This document shows, piece after piece, positions 7,446-13,005 of a DNA stretch of 13,005 nt. The notes under the pieces were generated by a model that was not told the DNA's origin, made no database searches, and saw only the letters and a program-made list of their open reading frames with translations. Position numbers and translations under genes: made by a program. The DNA comes from Bacillota bacterium (lineage in GTDB: Bacteria; Bacillota_E; Sulfobacillia; Sulfobacillales; Sulfobacillaceae), in assembly GCA_021820165.1 (NCBI GenBank), contig JAKADW010000019.1, positions 1 to 13,005 of the forward strand, in the 5' to 3' direction. The number at the start of each line of letters is the position of its first letter. Position 1 is the stretch's first letter.

Positions 7446-7474
7446 AGACTAGCATCCCCCTAAAGGGCGGTCAA
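7446..7474 (-). promoter_or_regulatory. Candidate sigma-A promoter for lysA-scpA-scpB
   Basis: On the minus strand a TTGACC -35 element (7474-7469) is followed by a 17-nt spacer and a TAGTCT -10 element (7451-7446). An extended TG sits one base before the -10 (TGCTAGTCT). The expected start of transcription is near 7439, giving a leader of about 50 nt. The -10 matches the consensus at only three of six positions, but those are the critical T, A and final T. Housekeeping expression of lysA makes sense here. Confidence 0.5.
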
Positions 7475-7477
7475 CCG

Positions 7478-9013
7478 CTAAACGGGCTCCTTCCCCGGCG
7501 GCCGTCGGTGCGTTTTGTCCTTGGGATGGGTCAAAGCGGGGCGGTAAATTTTCATGTTCAGCGGCTTTCGTGCCAGTTGTGCCAGCGCGGCCTTGGCATT
7601 AAATGGAACAATGGGCCAAACATAGGACACTCCGAAAGAATCATTGGTGAACATAATCACTCCGGGAATGATAACCCCGACGGCGAATCCCAGCCATGGC
7701 AAGGCAATAGCCGCCCCAAGGCCTGTGCAAATAAGCAAAAAGAAGCGGACCAGCCGTACCGCCATGCCGAAATCAATATCAGGAACCGTAAAGGTGCCGA
7801 CGGCAGCGAGGGCCACCAACACCATCGGCTCGGCGTTGATAAGCTTTGCTTTGATGGCCACGTCGCCGAGCAAAATGGCGCCGAAAAAGCCCATCGACTG
7901 GGTTAAGGGGTCCGGACTAAAGGTCAGCGCTAGACGCAACAGATCGACCCCAATTTCCAATCCCACCAGTTGCCAGAACAAGGGGATGTCGGTTACCTTG
8001 GGTTTCATCAGGATATCCAATTTTCCCGGCAAGTGAGCGTGTGTCACCACGAGTGCGTACCAAAGCGGAGGAATGACCCAGGAAAACAATACCCCAAGAA
8101 ACCGAACCCACTTTAAGTACGTCCCCGTCATGACGTCCTCGTGGTACTCCTCCACCGACTGCAAGAAGGAGAACAATGTCACCGGAACGATAAGGGCGTT
8201 GGGCGAGGTGTCAATCATGACCAGCACGTGCCCTTCCGTTAAGTGTTCTGCTGCCACGTCGGGGCGCTCGGTGAACTTGCCGTTGGGAAAGGGATTCCAC
8301 CAGGGTTTTTTAATGATCCACTCCTGCAGGGCTTTTTCAGACATAGTCATGGCATCCCCGTCGATTGCCTTCAAACGCTGACGGAGTAGCTTGACGAGAT
8401 TGTCGTCCGCGATATCTTTAATGTACATTATGACCACGTCGCTCTTGGACCGACGCCCCACCTGTAAGGCTTCGATGCGTAGGTTGGGGTCCCGAAGCCG
8501 CCTGCGGACCAATAAGGTGTTGAAGACCAGCGTTTCCACAAAGCCGTCTTTCGGTCCCCGCAACACCCGTTCCAACGAGGGCTCACTGGGATTGCGATCC
8601 GGGTACTTCCGAACGTCCACCACCACCACATGCTTAACGCCATCAACAAGAAACGCCACTGGGCCCGCCAACACTTGATTAGCGGCCGCTTCCAGCTCGC
8701 TTTCGGGCGACACCTCAATATAGGGGATGGTATGATTTAAAAGCCCCTCCATAGTGGGATGCTTTAAGGCGCTCTCGGGTAGGGTTTCCAGTTGGTTCAT
8801 AATGAGGGTGAGGACGGTGGAGTCGATAAAAGAGTCCACACACACCAGCGCGCACTTTGTCTTGGCCACTTCAAACTCACGCACCAAGATATCAAAGGAT
8901 TCCTTATAGCCCAGATAGCGCTTCATCCATTGCAAATTTTCGTCAAGGCTCTCCGAGACCTCCTGCTTGGCCACTGCCCCCTTGCCCTGCACCTTGTACC
9001 TAACGGTGGGCAT
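7478..9013 (-). CDS. spoVAF: Stage V sporulation protein AF (GerA-family membrane protein)
   Basis: A 511-residue inner-membrane protein related to GerA-type A subunits. In Bacillus, SpoVAF acts in germination, and a role in an ion channel that amplifies germination has been proposed. The first ~290 residues are soluble and include FDILVREFEV and the GerA-family signature FTERPDVAAEHLTEGHVLVM followed by IDTSPNALIVP. About five to six hydrophobic segments follow: one near FLGVLFSWVIPPLWYALVV, one at the FWQLVGLEIGVDLLRLAL block, and others in the Ala/Val/Gly-rich stretch ending near GVIIPGVIMF. A basic, Pro-rich tail closes the protein. I chose ATG at 9013 because of AAGGGGGG about 9 nt upstream and because the protein then begins like the family; an upstream in-frame extension to 9154 would lie inside spoVAEa. 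The overlap with spoVAEa is 14 nt. Confidence 0.95.
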   Translation of the reverse strand: MPTVRYKVQGKGAVAKQEVSESLDENLQWMKRYLGYKESFDILVREFEVAKTKCALVCVDSFIDSTVLTLIMNQLETLPESALKHPTMEGLLNHTIPYIEVSPESELEAAANQVLAGPVAFLVDGVKHVVVVDVRKYPDRNPSEPSLERVLRGPKDGFVETLVFNTLLVRRRLRDPNLRIEALQVGRRSKSDVVIMYIKDIADDNLVKLLRQRLKAIDGDAMTMSEKALQEWIIKKPWWNPFPNGKFTERPDVAAEHLTEGHVLVMIDTSPNALIVPVTLFSFLQSVEEYHEDVMTGTYLKWVRFLGVLFSWVIPPLWYALVVTHAHLPGKLDILMKPKVTDIPLFWQLVGLEIGVDLLRLALTFSPDPLTQSMGFFGAILLGDVAIKAKLINAEPMVLVALAAVGTFTVPDIDFGMAVRLVRFFLLICTGLGAAIALPWLGFAVGVIIPGVIMFTNDSFGVSYVWPIVPFNAKAALAQLARKPLNMKIYRPALTHPKDKTHRRPPGKEPV

Positions 9014-9572
9014 GATCGCCGCCCCCCTTCTGGAGAATTTCCTCCAAAGCCCGGCGCGTAGCGGGGACTCCGCGACCGACCGCATCATGCCCCTCCATCT
9101 TTCCGGGATCCCCAAGACCAACAATCGTTCCCGCAAATCCCCGCAGCACATCAACCGTATCGCCCTTCAAGGTATGCCCAGAAACCCGGTGGCCGTCTTT
9201 GTCGACGGCCTCGGCCACAACCTCGCCGTTTTGGTCCACAGACTCGGTCACGTCCACCCCCTCAACCGGATGGGTGTTGGCTGCCACCGCCACGACCCCC
9301 AAAACCTCGATGTCCGGGGAATTAATGAGCACGTCCAATGCCCGCTCTCCCCGGCCTAAACCCGCCTCCCCGCGATCATCCACCATGACCACAACCGGTT
9401 CCTTGGGTGCTTTTAGCACCCGCTCTACCAACGCTGACCCACTGAGCGGCGTAGGGTTTCCTTCAGAGGCCGTCAGAGGGTGGCATTGGAGGTCGTGGCA
9501 AGCTTCCGAGAGGGCTCGATAAGCGGTTTGATCTCCATCGGTTAAAATAATGACGCGTTTTTTCTTGGCCAT
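9000..9572 (-). CDS. spoVAEa: Stage V sporulation protein AEa (soluble SpoVAE-family protein)
   Basis: A 190-residue soluble protein matching the SpoVAEa family (PF14097 type) found in spoVA operons between spoVAEb and spoVAF. Visible family landmarks are the N-terminal VIILTDGDQTAYRAL, ASEGNPTPLSG, VVVMVDDRGEAGLGRGERAL, DIEVLGVVAVAANTH and DTVDVLRGFAGTIVGLGDPGKM, ending with PATRRALEEILQKG. There is no signal peptide or membrane segment, so it should be cytosolic or bound to the membrane through partners. Its activity is unknown; in Bacillus it works with SpoVAF in germination. The ATG at 9572 has a good GGAGG 6-7 nt upstream. It begins 22 nt after spoVAE. The rich Val/Asp tract with VDVTESVDQNGEVVAEAVDK is a normal part of the family. 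Confidence 0.92.
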   Translation of the reverse strand: MAKKKRVIILTDGDQTAYRALSEACHDLQCHPLTASEGNPTPLSGSALVERVLKAPKEPVVVMVDDRGEAGLGRGERALDVLINSPDIEVLGVVAVAANTHPVEGVDVTESVDQNGEVVAEAVDKDGHRVSGHTLKGDTVDVLRGFAGTIVGLGDPGKMEGHDAVGRGVPATRRALEEILQKGGGDHAHR

Positions 9573-9594
9573 GGTTATCCTCCATCGTTCATGC

Positions 9595-9945
9595 TTACGC
9601 TTTGGGCTTAAAAATGAGGGCGGCTGCTAACCCAAACAGCACCGCTGCCTTAATCCCCCCAGCGGCGGCCGTGAGCCCCCCGGTGAAGAGCCCCAAGGCG
9701 CCTTTCTCTTTAACAGCCTGCCCAATTCCCTCCACCATTGTGTAGCCAAATCCCGGCAACGGTACCGACGCTCCAGCCCCAGCCAAGTGCACTAATTTCC
9801 CGTAAAGTCCCAACCCACCAAACAGCGCTCCCAACATGACGAACAGCACCAGCACCTGACCGGCCGTGTATTGACCCAAATCCATGACCAGCTGCGCCGC
9901 CACACAGAGGAGTCCCCCAACGATAAAGGCCCATAGAAACATCAT
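9595..9945 (-). CDS. spoVAE: Stage V sporulation protein AE (SpoVAEb)
   Basis: A 116-residue integral membrane protein of the SpoVA channel, which with SpoVAC and SpoVAD carries Ca-dipicolinate across the inner forespore membrane. Three to four hydrophobic segments are visible: residues 3-22, 28-50 with GGLGLYGKLV, and a C-terminal AAVLFGLAAALIF. The signature GFGYTMVEGIGQAVKEKG lies in the middle. It resembles SpoVAC (both have FxVGG, GLGxYxxLVxxAGxG and PxxGF), as known for these paralogous subunits. The start is the first ATG of ATGATG, overlapping the spoVAD stop by 4 nt, with AGGGGGGAAG about 7 nt upstream. Confidence 0.96.
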   Translation of the reverse strand: MMFLWAFIVGGLLCVAAQLVMDLGQYTAGQVLVLFVMLGALFGGLGLYGKLVHLAGAGASVPLPGFGYTMVEGIGQAVKEKGALGLFTGGLTAAAGGIKAAVLFGLAAALIFKPKA

Positions 9946-10967
9946 TGCGCTTCCCCCCTTCGAGCGCGAATCGATACCGCATGTGCTATCGAAGGAATGG
10001 ACTCCCCTTGTTGAGAGGTGGTGGGCGAAAAGAGCGCACCGGTGGCCACCAGCAAAAGCCGCTCCCACTCACCGCTCGCCAATCGCCGGGCGAGCGGGCC
10101 TGCGAATACACTCGCAGAACACCCCGGTCCGGATCCGCCGTTATGCGTGTCTTGAGACTCGGCGTCATAGAGAGAGCGGCCACAGTCATCCAACTCGGAG
10201 CCGAAGCGGAGCCCTTTAGACTCGGCGTAAGCCGTCAGCATGCGGATGCCAAAATGGCCGAGGTCCCCGGTAAAAATCTTGGTGAAGTCTCCGGGCTTTT
10301 GGCCCGTATCTTTAAGGTGTTGCTGAATGGTGTCAAAGGCCGCCGGAGCCATCGCGCTTCCCATGTCATTGGGGTCCTGGGCGCCTATGTCCACCACGCG
10401 TCCCAGCGTAACGGCTTCAACGGCGAGCGGACCCGATTTTGACCCCAACACCACCGCCCCGGCGGCCGTGGATGTCCAAGCGGCTGTAGGAGTGCGCTGA
10501 TAGCCTAACTCCAAAGGAAAGCGAAACTGCCGCTCCGCCGTTTGATGGTGGCTTGAAGCGGAAACCATTACCGTATTCATGCCGCCTCCGGCAATCAAAA
10601 GGGCCCCCAGTCCGAGCCCTTCGGTGAAGGTGGCGCACGCCGAAAACAGTCCCGCTAAAGGGCGCCCATGCTGGCGGGCGTTAAAGTTGGTGCTGACTAT
10701 TTGGTCGAGCAGATCTCCTCCCAGCACCAACTCGATATCCGACCACCGAGCTAAGGCTTTCTGAAGAGCTACGTCGTATGCCTCGGCTAATAGTGCCTGT
10801 TCGGCCTGTTCAAAACTTTTATGCCCTTGGCGCTCGTCCTCCCACACGCGATCGAAATGCGGGCCGAGAGGCCCGTGTCCCTCCTTGGGACCCACCACGG
10901 CTCCTGTCCCGAGAACAAACACCCCCGATGTCCGATAGGTGGCCAACCCGACCTTTTCGAGCGCCAT
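9942..10967 (-). CDS. spoVAD: Stage V sporulation protein AD
   Basis: A 341-residue thiolase-fold protein that in Bacillus binds dipicolinic acid and is essential for its uptake into the spore. Recognisable segments are the early GVFVLGTGAVVGPKEGHGPLG, then GGDLLDQIVSTNFNAR, PLAGLFSACATFTEGL (the thiolase-like cysteine near residue 110), VSASSHHQTAERQFRFPLELG and QRTPTAAWTSTAAGA. ILGFGIRML-type and NGGSGPGCSA blocks are also present, with a GHFGIRMLTAYAESKG stretch. The length equals that of Bacillus SpoVAD (about 338). There is no signal peptide, so it works on the cytoplasmic face of the forespore membrane. The ATG overlaps the spoVAC stop (TGATG), indicating coupled translation and equal dosage with SpoVAC. 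Confidence 0.98.
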   Translation of the reverse strand: MALEKVGLATYRTSGVFVLGTGAVVGPKEGHGPLGPHFDRVWEDERQGHKSFEQAEQALLAEAYDVALQKALARWSDIELVLGGDLLDQIVSTNFNARQHGRPLAGLFSACATFTEGLGLGALLIAGGGMNTVMVSASSHHQTAERQFRFPLELGYQRTPTAAWTSTAAGAVVLGSKSGPLAVEAVTLGRVVDIGAQDPNDMGSAMAPAAFDTIQQHLKDTGQKPGDFTKIFTGDLGHFGIRMLTAYAESKGLRFGSELDDCGRSLYDAESQDTHNGGSGPGCSASVFAGPLARRLASGEWERLLLVATGALFSPTTSQQGESIPSIAHAVSIRARRGEAQ

Positions 10968-11416
10968 CAGGCGACCCCCGTAATTAAATAGCGTAAAGCT
11001 CCGACAATAAAGGCCGTAGCCATTCCATACACCAAGACCGGACCGGCTACGGTAAAGAGTCGCGCCCCAATCCCCATCAGGAGTCCTTCCGTTTTGTACT
11101 CCATGGCGGGGGCGACCATGGCGTTGGCAAACCCCGTGATGGGGAGCGCTCCCCCCATGCCCGCCCGTTTGACCAGCCGGTCATACCAACCAAGTCCCGT
11201 CAAGAGTGCTCCCACCGCAATCAGCACCACCGAGGTCGGTGCGGCCGCTTGCTTTGCTGTGAGATGGCCATGGTGCATGAAGAACCATTCAATGCCCTGA
11301 CCAACCTCCGAGATCATACCGCCCACAAAAAACGCCCAGAGGAGATTACGAAAAATGGGCCGTCTGGGCATCATTCGTTGAGTAAGTTCTTGATATGCCT
11401 TTTGCTCTTGGTTCAT
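10967..11416 (-). CDS. spoVAC: Stage V sporulation protein AC
   Basis: A 149-residue membrane protein of the SpoVA channel, reported in Bacillus to act as a mechanosensitive-type channel that releases dipicolinic acid. After a short polar N-terminus (QELTQRMMPRRP), hydrophobic segments lie at about 24-45 (LLWAFFVGGMISEVGQGIEW), 65-84 (VVLIAVGALLTGLGWYDRLV) and 125-148 (LVYGMATAFIVGALRYLI). They are linked by the family motif PITGFANAMVAPAMEYKTEG. The length matches Bacillus (150). I chose ATG at 11416, with GGAGGG 7 nt upstream; an in-frame extension to 11497 would run through the terminator hairpin. It is the first gene of the spoVA operon here, and no spoVAA or spoVAB lies between it and sigF. 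Confidence 0.97.
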   Translation of the reverse strand: MNQEQKAYQELTQRMMPRRPIFRNLLWAFFVGGMISEVGQGIEWFFMHHGHLTAKQAAAPTSVVLIAVGALLTGLGWYDRLVKRAGMGGALPITGFANAMVAPAMEYKTEGLLMGIGARLFTVAGPVLVYGMATAFIVGALRYLITGVA

Positions 11417-11428
11417 CAAAGTCCCTCC

Positions 11429-11475
11429 GGTCAATAAAAAACTCCCGAACGCGTGGTTCGGGAGTAGTATTGACC
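11429..11475. repeat. 47-bp imperfect palindrome enclosing the terminator
   Basis: Outside the 10-bp terminator stem lies a second inverted pair, GGTCAATA / TATTGACC (11475-11468 and 11436-11429 on the minus strand). It is perfect over 8 bp and separated from the inner stem by CT on one side and TTTT on the other. The 3' outer arm shares its last bases with the start of the spoVAC SD region (GACCGGAGGG). In RNA the whole could fold as one long hairpin next to the SD; as DNA it could be an operator. Confidence 0.75.
11434..11465 (-). terminator. Intrinsic terminator after the spoIIA operon
   Basis: On the minus strand a perfect 10-bp stem (ACTCCCGAAC / GTTCGGGAGT, arms 11456-11465 and 11441-11450) with a 5-nt loop is followed directly by a run of six T, then ATT. 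This is a good rho-independent terminator for the sigF transcript, about 30 nt after its stop. Confidence 0.85.
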
Positions 11476-11496
11476 AAAAGACTTCCCAGCTACTCA
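11465..11496 (-). promoter_or_regulatory. Candidate forespore (sigma-F/sigma-G) promoter for spoVA
   Basis: On the minus strand TGAGTA (11496-11491) is followed by 19 nt and AATACTA (11471-11465), resembling the sigma-F/sigma-G elements (about GHATR and CATNHTA; consensus from Bacillus). The -35 differs from the consensus at one position and the spacing is one longer than usual for sigma-G. Counted as sigma-F, the spacing fits and the -10 has one mismatch, while the -35 has two. The TGA of the -35 is the sigF stop codon. The spoVA operon is forespore-controlled in Bacillus, which supports the idea. Confidence 0.45.
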
Positions 11497-12258
11497 AGAG
11501 CTCCGACTCTCCTCATCGCTGAGTGCCGCCTTTAACTTATCCAAGGCACGTCTTTCCAGGCGTGACACCTGAACTTGTGAGACACCGAGACGACGGGCCA
11601 CCTCCATTTGGGTGCGTCCCTCGACGATCCGTAGGCGCAGAATGAATCGTTCCCGTTCATCCAACAATTGAAACGCCTGGGAGAGCGCCAACTGTTCCAC
11701 CCACTCGCCTTCAGCCCGCGAATCGCTAATATTGTCCCCTAACGGCGTTTCCGATCCATTGGGCGTTTCCAGGGTTTGGTTGAGCGAAGCAAGCGGTCGT
11801 ACCGCTTCCAATGCCTCGGTGATGTCGCTGACGTCCACATTTAAGGCGTCTGCAATTTCTTGGGCGGTGGGTTCCCGCCCAAGCTTCTGCGCCATCTGCG
11901 CCCGGGTGGTTTCCACCTTCATACCTAATTCCCTCAAGGACCGCGCCACCCGGATCGGTTGGTCATCCCGCAGATGACGACGGATTTCTCCCATAATCAA
12001 CGGAACCGCATACGTGGAAAATTTGAGCCCCCGGTCCACATCGAATCGGTCGATGGCCTTCAAGAGACCAATAGCTCCCACTTGGAACAGATCATCGGGA
12101 TCGTAGCCTCGCGCTTGAAACCGATGCACAATATGCCAAATCAGATTCCAATGGCGCTCCACCAATTGTTGACGGGCCAGAGCGTCGCCCGCTTGGGCGC
12201 GGCGGTACAGACCGGGCTCGTCCACACCTCCGTCCACCCACCGATCCTCATTGGGCAT
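11494..12258 (-). CDS. sigF: RNA polymerase sporulation sigma factor SigF (SpoIIAC)
   Basis: A 254-residue sigma-70 family factor that directs early forespore transcription. Region 2 is clear: YDPDDLFQVGAIGLLKAIDRFD, then LKFSTYAVPLIMGEIRRHLRDD (about 50-95). Region 3 follows with VARSLRELGMKV and the helix-turn-helix-like LGREPTAQEIADALNVD. Region 4 has LDERERFILRLRIVEGRTQMEVARRLGVSQVQVSRLERRAL near the C-terminus. The length equals Bacillus SigF (255). ATG at 12258 gives the normal N-terminus with a CGGAGAA SD about 10 nt upstream; the in-frame extension to 12480 is inside spoIIAB and is rejected. It overlaps spoIIAB by 11 nt. The order spoIIAA-AB-sigF identifies it as SigF rather than SigG. 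It would be held inactive by SpoIIAB until SpoIIAA releases it. Confidence 0.97.
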   Translation of the reverse strand: MPNEDRWVDGGVDEPGLYRRAQAGDALARQQLVERHWNLIWHIVHRFQARGYDPDDLFQVGAIGLLKAIDRFDVDRGLKFSTYAVPLIMGEIRRHLRDDQPIRVARSLRELGMKVETTRAQMAQKLGREPTAQEIADALNVDVSDITEALEAVRPLASLNQTLETPNGSETPLGDNISDSRAEGEWVEQLALSQAFQLLDERERFILRLRIVEGRTQMEVARRLGVSQVQVSRLERRALDKLKAALSDEESRSS

Positions 12259-12688
12259 CGCGCGACAATTCTCCGGAGAGGGTGACAAACCGGCGCATGT
12301 GGACGCGCGTGCCCTTGCCCCAAGTGGACTCCACGTCGAAGCCGTGCATAAAGGATTCCATAAATACGAAACCCAATCCCATGCGCTCTGGGTCTTCGGA
12401 ATAAGCGGGCTCGCGCGCCTGCTCGACGTCTTTGATGCCCACACCCCAGTCCTCGACATCGATGGTAATCCCCGTAGCATCCAATTCTAAATCGACCTGA
12501 ATCCACCCGTCAGACCGCCCCCGATAGGCGTGGATTACAGCGTTGGAGACCGCCTCCGAGACGGCCACTTTGATTTCTTCAATGTCGTTTAAGGAGAAAT
12601 TCGCCTGTCCCGCCAAGGCCGCCGCCGTGATCCGGGCCAGTCCCACATTGTCAGCCAACGATAGAAAACGTAATTGCACGCGATTCAC
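12248..12688 (-). CDS. spoIIAB: Anti-sigma F factor SpoIIAB
   Basis: A 146-residue GHKL-fold serine kinase and anti-sigma factor that binds SigF and phosphorylates SpoIIAA. The ATP-binding boxes are present: the N-box SEAVSNAVIHAY (about 44-55), the G1-like DWGVGI (80-85) and the G2 MGLGFVFMESFM (103-114). The start is GTG at 12688, with AAGGAG about 9 nt upstream, giving exactly the length of Bacillus SpoIIAB. A TTG at 12706 would add six residues and overlap the SD, so it is unlikely. It lies 31 nt after spoIIAA and overlaps sigF, the arrangement known in Bacillus. Confidence 0.97.
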   Translation of the reverse strand: MNRVQLRFLSLADNVGLARITAAALAGQANFSLNDIEEIKVAVSEAVSNAVIHAYRGRSDGWIQVDLELDATGITIDVEDWGVGIKDVEQAREPAYSEDPERMGLGFVFMESFMHGFDVESTWGKGTRVHMRRFVTLSGELSRDAQ

Positions 12689-12719
12689 ATTGCCTCGCTC
12701 CTTCAAAAGACTTCGCCGC

Positions 12720-13005
12720 CTAATTCGGTGTAGCGGCCTCCGGACGACTCTTGGCCAGGTCGGTGACTGACATGATGGAGTCGATTCCCGCTAACTCCAA
12801 CACCGCCCGCACCGGGGGTTTGACGCCCACCAAGGAAATGCTGCGGGATTGAGCATTAAGACGCCGATACCGGCCTAAAATCACACCTAATCCCGAACTA
12901 TCAACGAAGTCGACCTCGGCTAGGTCGAGGATCAAATTTTTTTCCCGGTAACGATCAATCAGCTTGTCCAGGGCCTCGCGCAGCGCATCGGCCGTCTTTA
13001 GATCC
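12720..13005 (-). CDS. spoIIAA: Anti-anti-sigma F factor SpoIIAA (N-terminus outside window)
   Basis: Ninety-four codons of a STAS-domain protein are visible; the 5' end continues past 13005. The phosphorylation motif VDFVDSSGLGVILGRYRRL is intact, with the serine pair in which one Ser is the SpoIIAB substrate. VGVKPPVRAVLELAGID follows, typical of the family. Bacillus SpoIIAA has about 117 residues, so roughly 20 are missing. Unphosphorylated SpoIIAA frees SigF from SpoIIAB. The first in-frame start-like codon inside the window (TTG near 12935) is not the true start, because the reading frame stays open and family-like upstream of it. Confidence 0.95.
   Translation of the reverse strand, partial: DLKTADALREALDKLIDRYREKNLILDLAEVDFVDSSGLGVILGRYRRLNAQSRSISLVGVKPPVRAVLELAGIDSIMSVTDLAKSRPEAATPN

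Noticed and set aside
7286..7906. A 206-codon open frame on the plus strand across the lysA-spoVAF gap
   Set aside because: It crosses two well-supported minus-strand genes and has no recognisable domain.
9014..9154. N-terminal extension of spoVAF
   Set aside because: It lies within spoVAEa, and the family-like start with a good SD is at 9013.
12259..12480. N-terminal extension of sigF
   Set aside because: It lies within spoIIAB. The start at 12258 gives the normal SigF length.
1..13005. CRISPR arrays, tRNAs, insertion sequences, prophage or defence genes
   Set aside because: No repeat-spacer pattern, tRNA-like cloverleaf, transposase or phage protein was seen on either strand.

Overview
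The window is a dense, single-strand (minus) block of 16 protein genes from an endospore-forming Firmicute. Complete or near-complete spoIIA and spoVA operons make an endospore former certain. By eye the G+C content is moderate to high, and translational overlaps, GTG starts and G-rich Shine-Dalgarno (SD) sequences are common. This, with the divergent ScpA and the split NHEJ genes, makes me lean towards a deep-branching lineage such as Sulfobacillus or relatives rather than Bacillus. The genus is inference only. No tRNA, rRNA, CRISPR array, insertion sequence or phage gene was seen. No gene-free stretch exceeds about 100 bases.

Layout, read 5'->3' on the minus strand (right to left): (1) 13005-11494, the forespore sigma operon spoIIAA (cut by the window edge), spoIIAB and sigF. 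(2) A 77-bp gap holding a 47-bp imperfect palindrome with an intrinsic terminator, overlapped by a candidate forespore-sigma promoter. (3) 11416-7478, a compact spoVA operon: spoVAC, spoVAD, spoVAE (AEb), spoVAEa and spoVAF, without spoVAA or spoVAB. (4) A 91-bp gap with a candidate sigma-A promoter, then lysA, scpA and scpB (7386-4857). (5) A DUF2953 membrane protein and the GerW/YtfJ spore protein (4828-3781). (6) 3777 to the left edge, a four-gene DNA-repair block: Ku, a stand-alone LigD-type ATP-dependent ligase, a stand-alone LigD-type polymerase/primase, and a SNF2-family helicase that runs off the window.

How the parts fit: SpoIIAA, SpoIIAB and SigF switch on forespore transcription. 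The SpoVA proteins move dipicolinic acid into the forespore and release it at germination. LysA makes lysine from meso-diaminopimelate, the wall precursor. ScpA and ScpB load and regulate SMC for chromosome segregation. GerW is a forespore/germination protein. Ku starts only 3 nt after gerW, and the four repair genes overlap one another. The end-joining machinery is therefore probably transcribed with sporulation genes, in keeping with a role repairing breaks in a spore that has a single genome copy.

The most notable observations are the split, helicase-linked NHEJ cassette attached to a sporulation gene, and the overlapping terminator and promoter between sigF and spoVAC.
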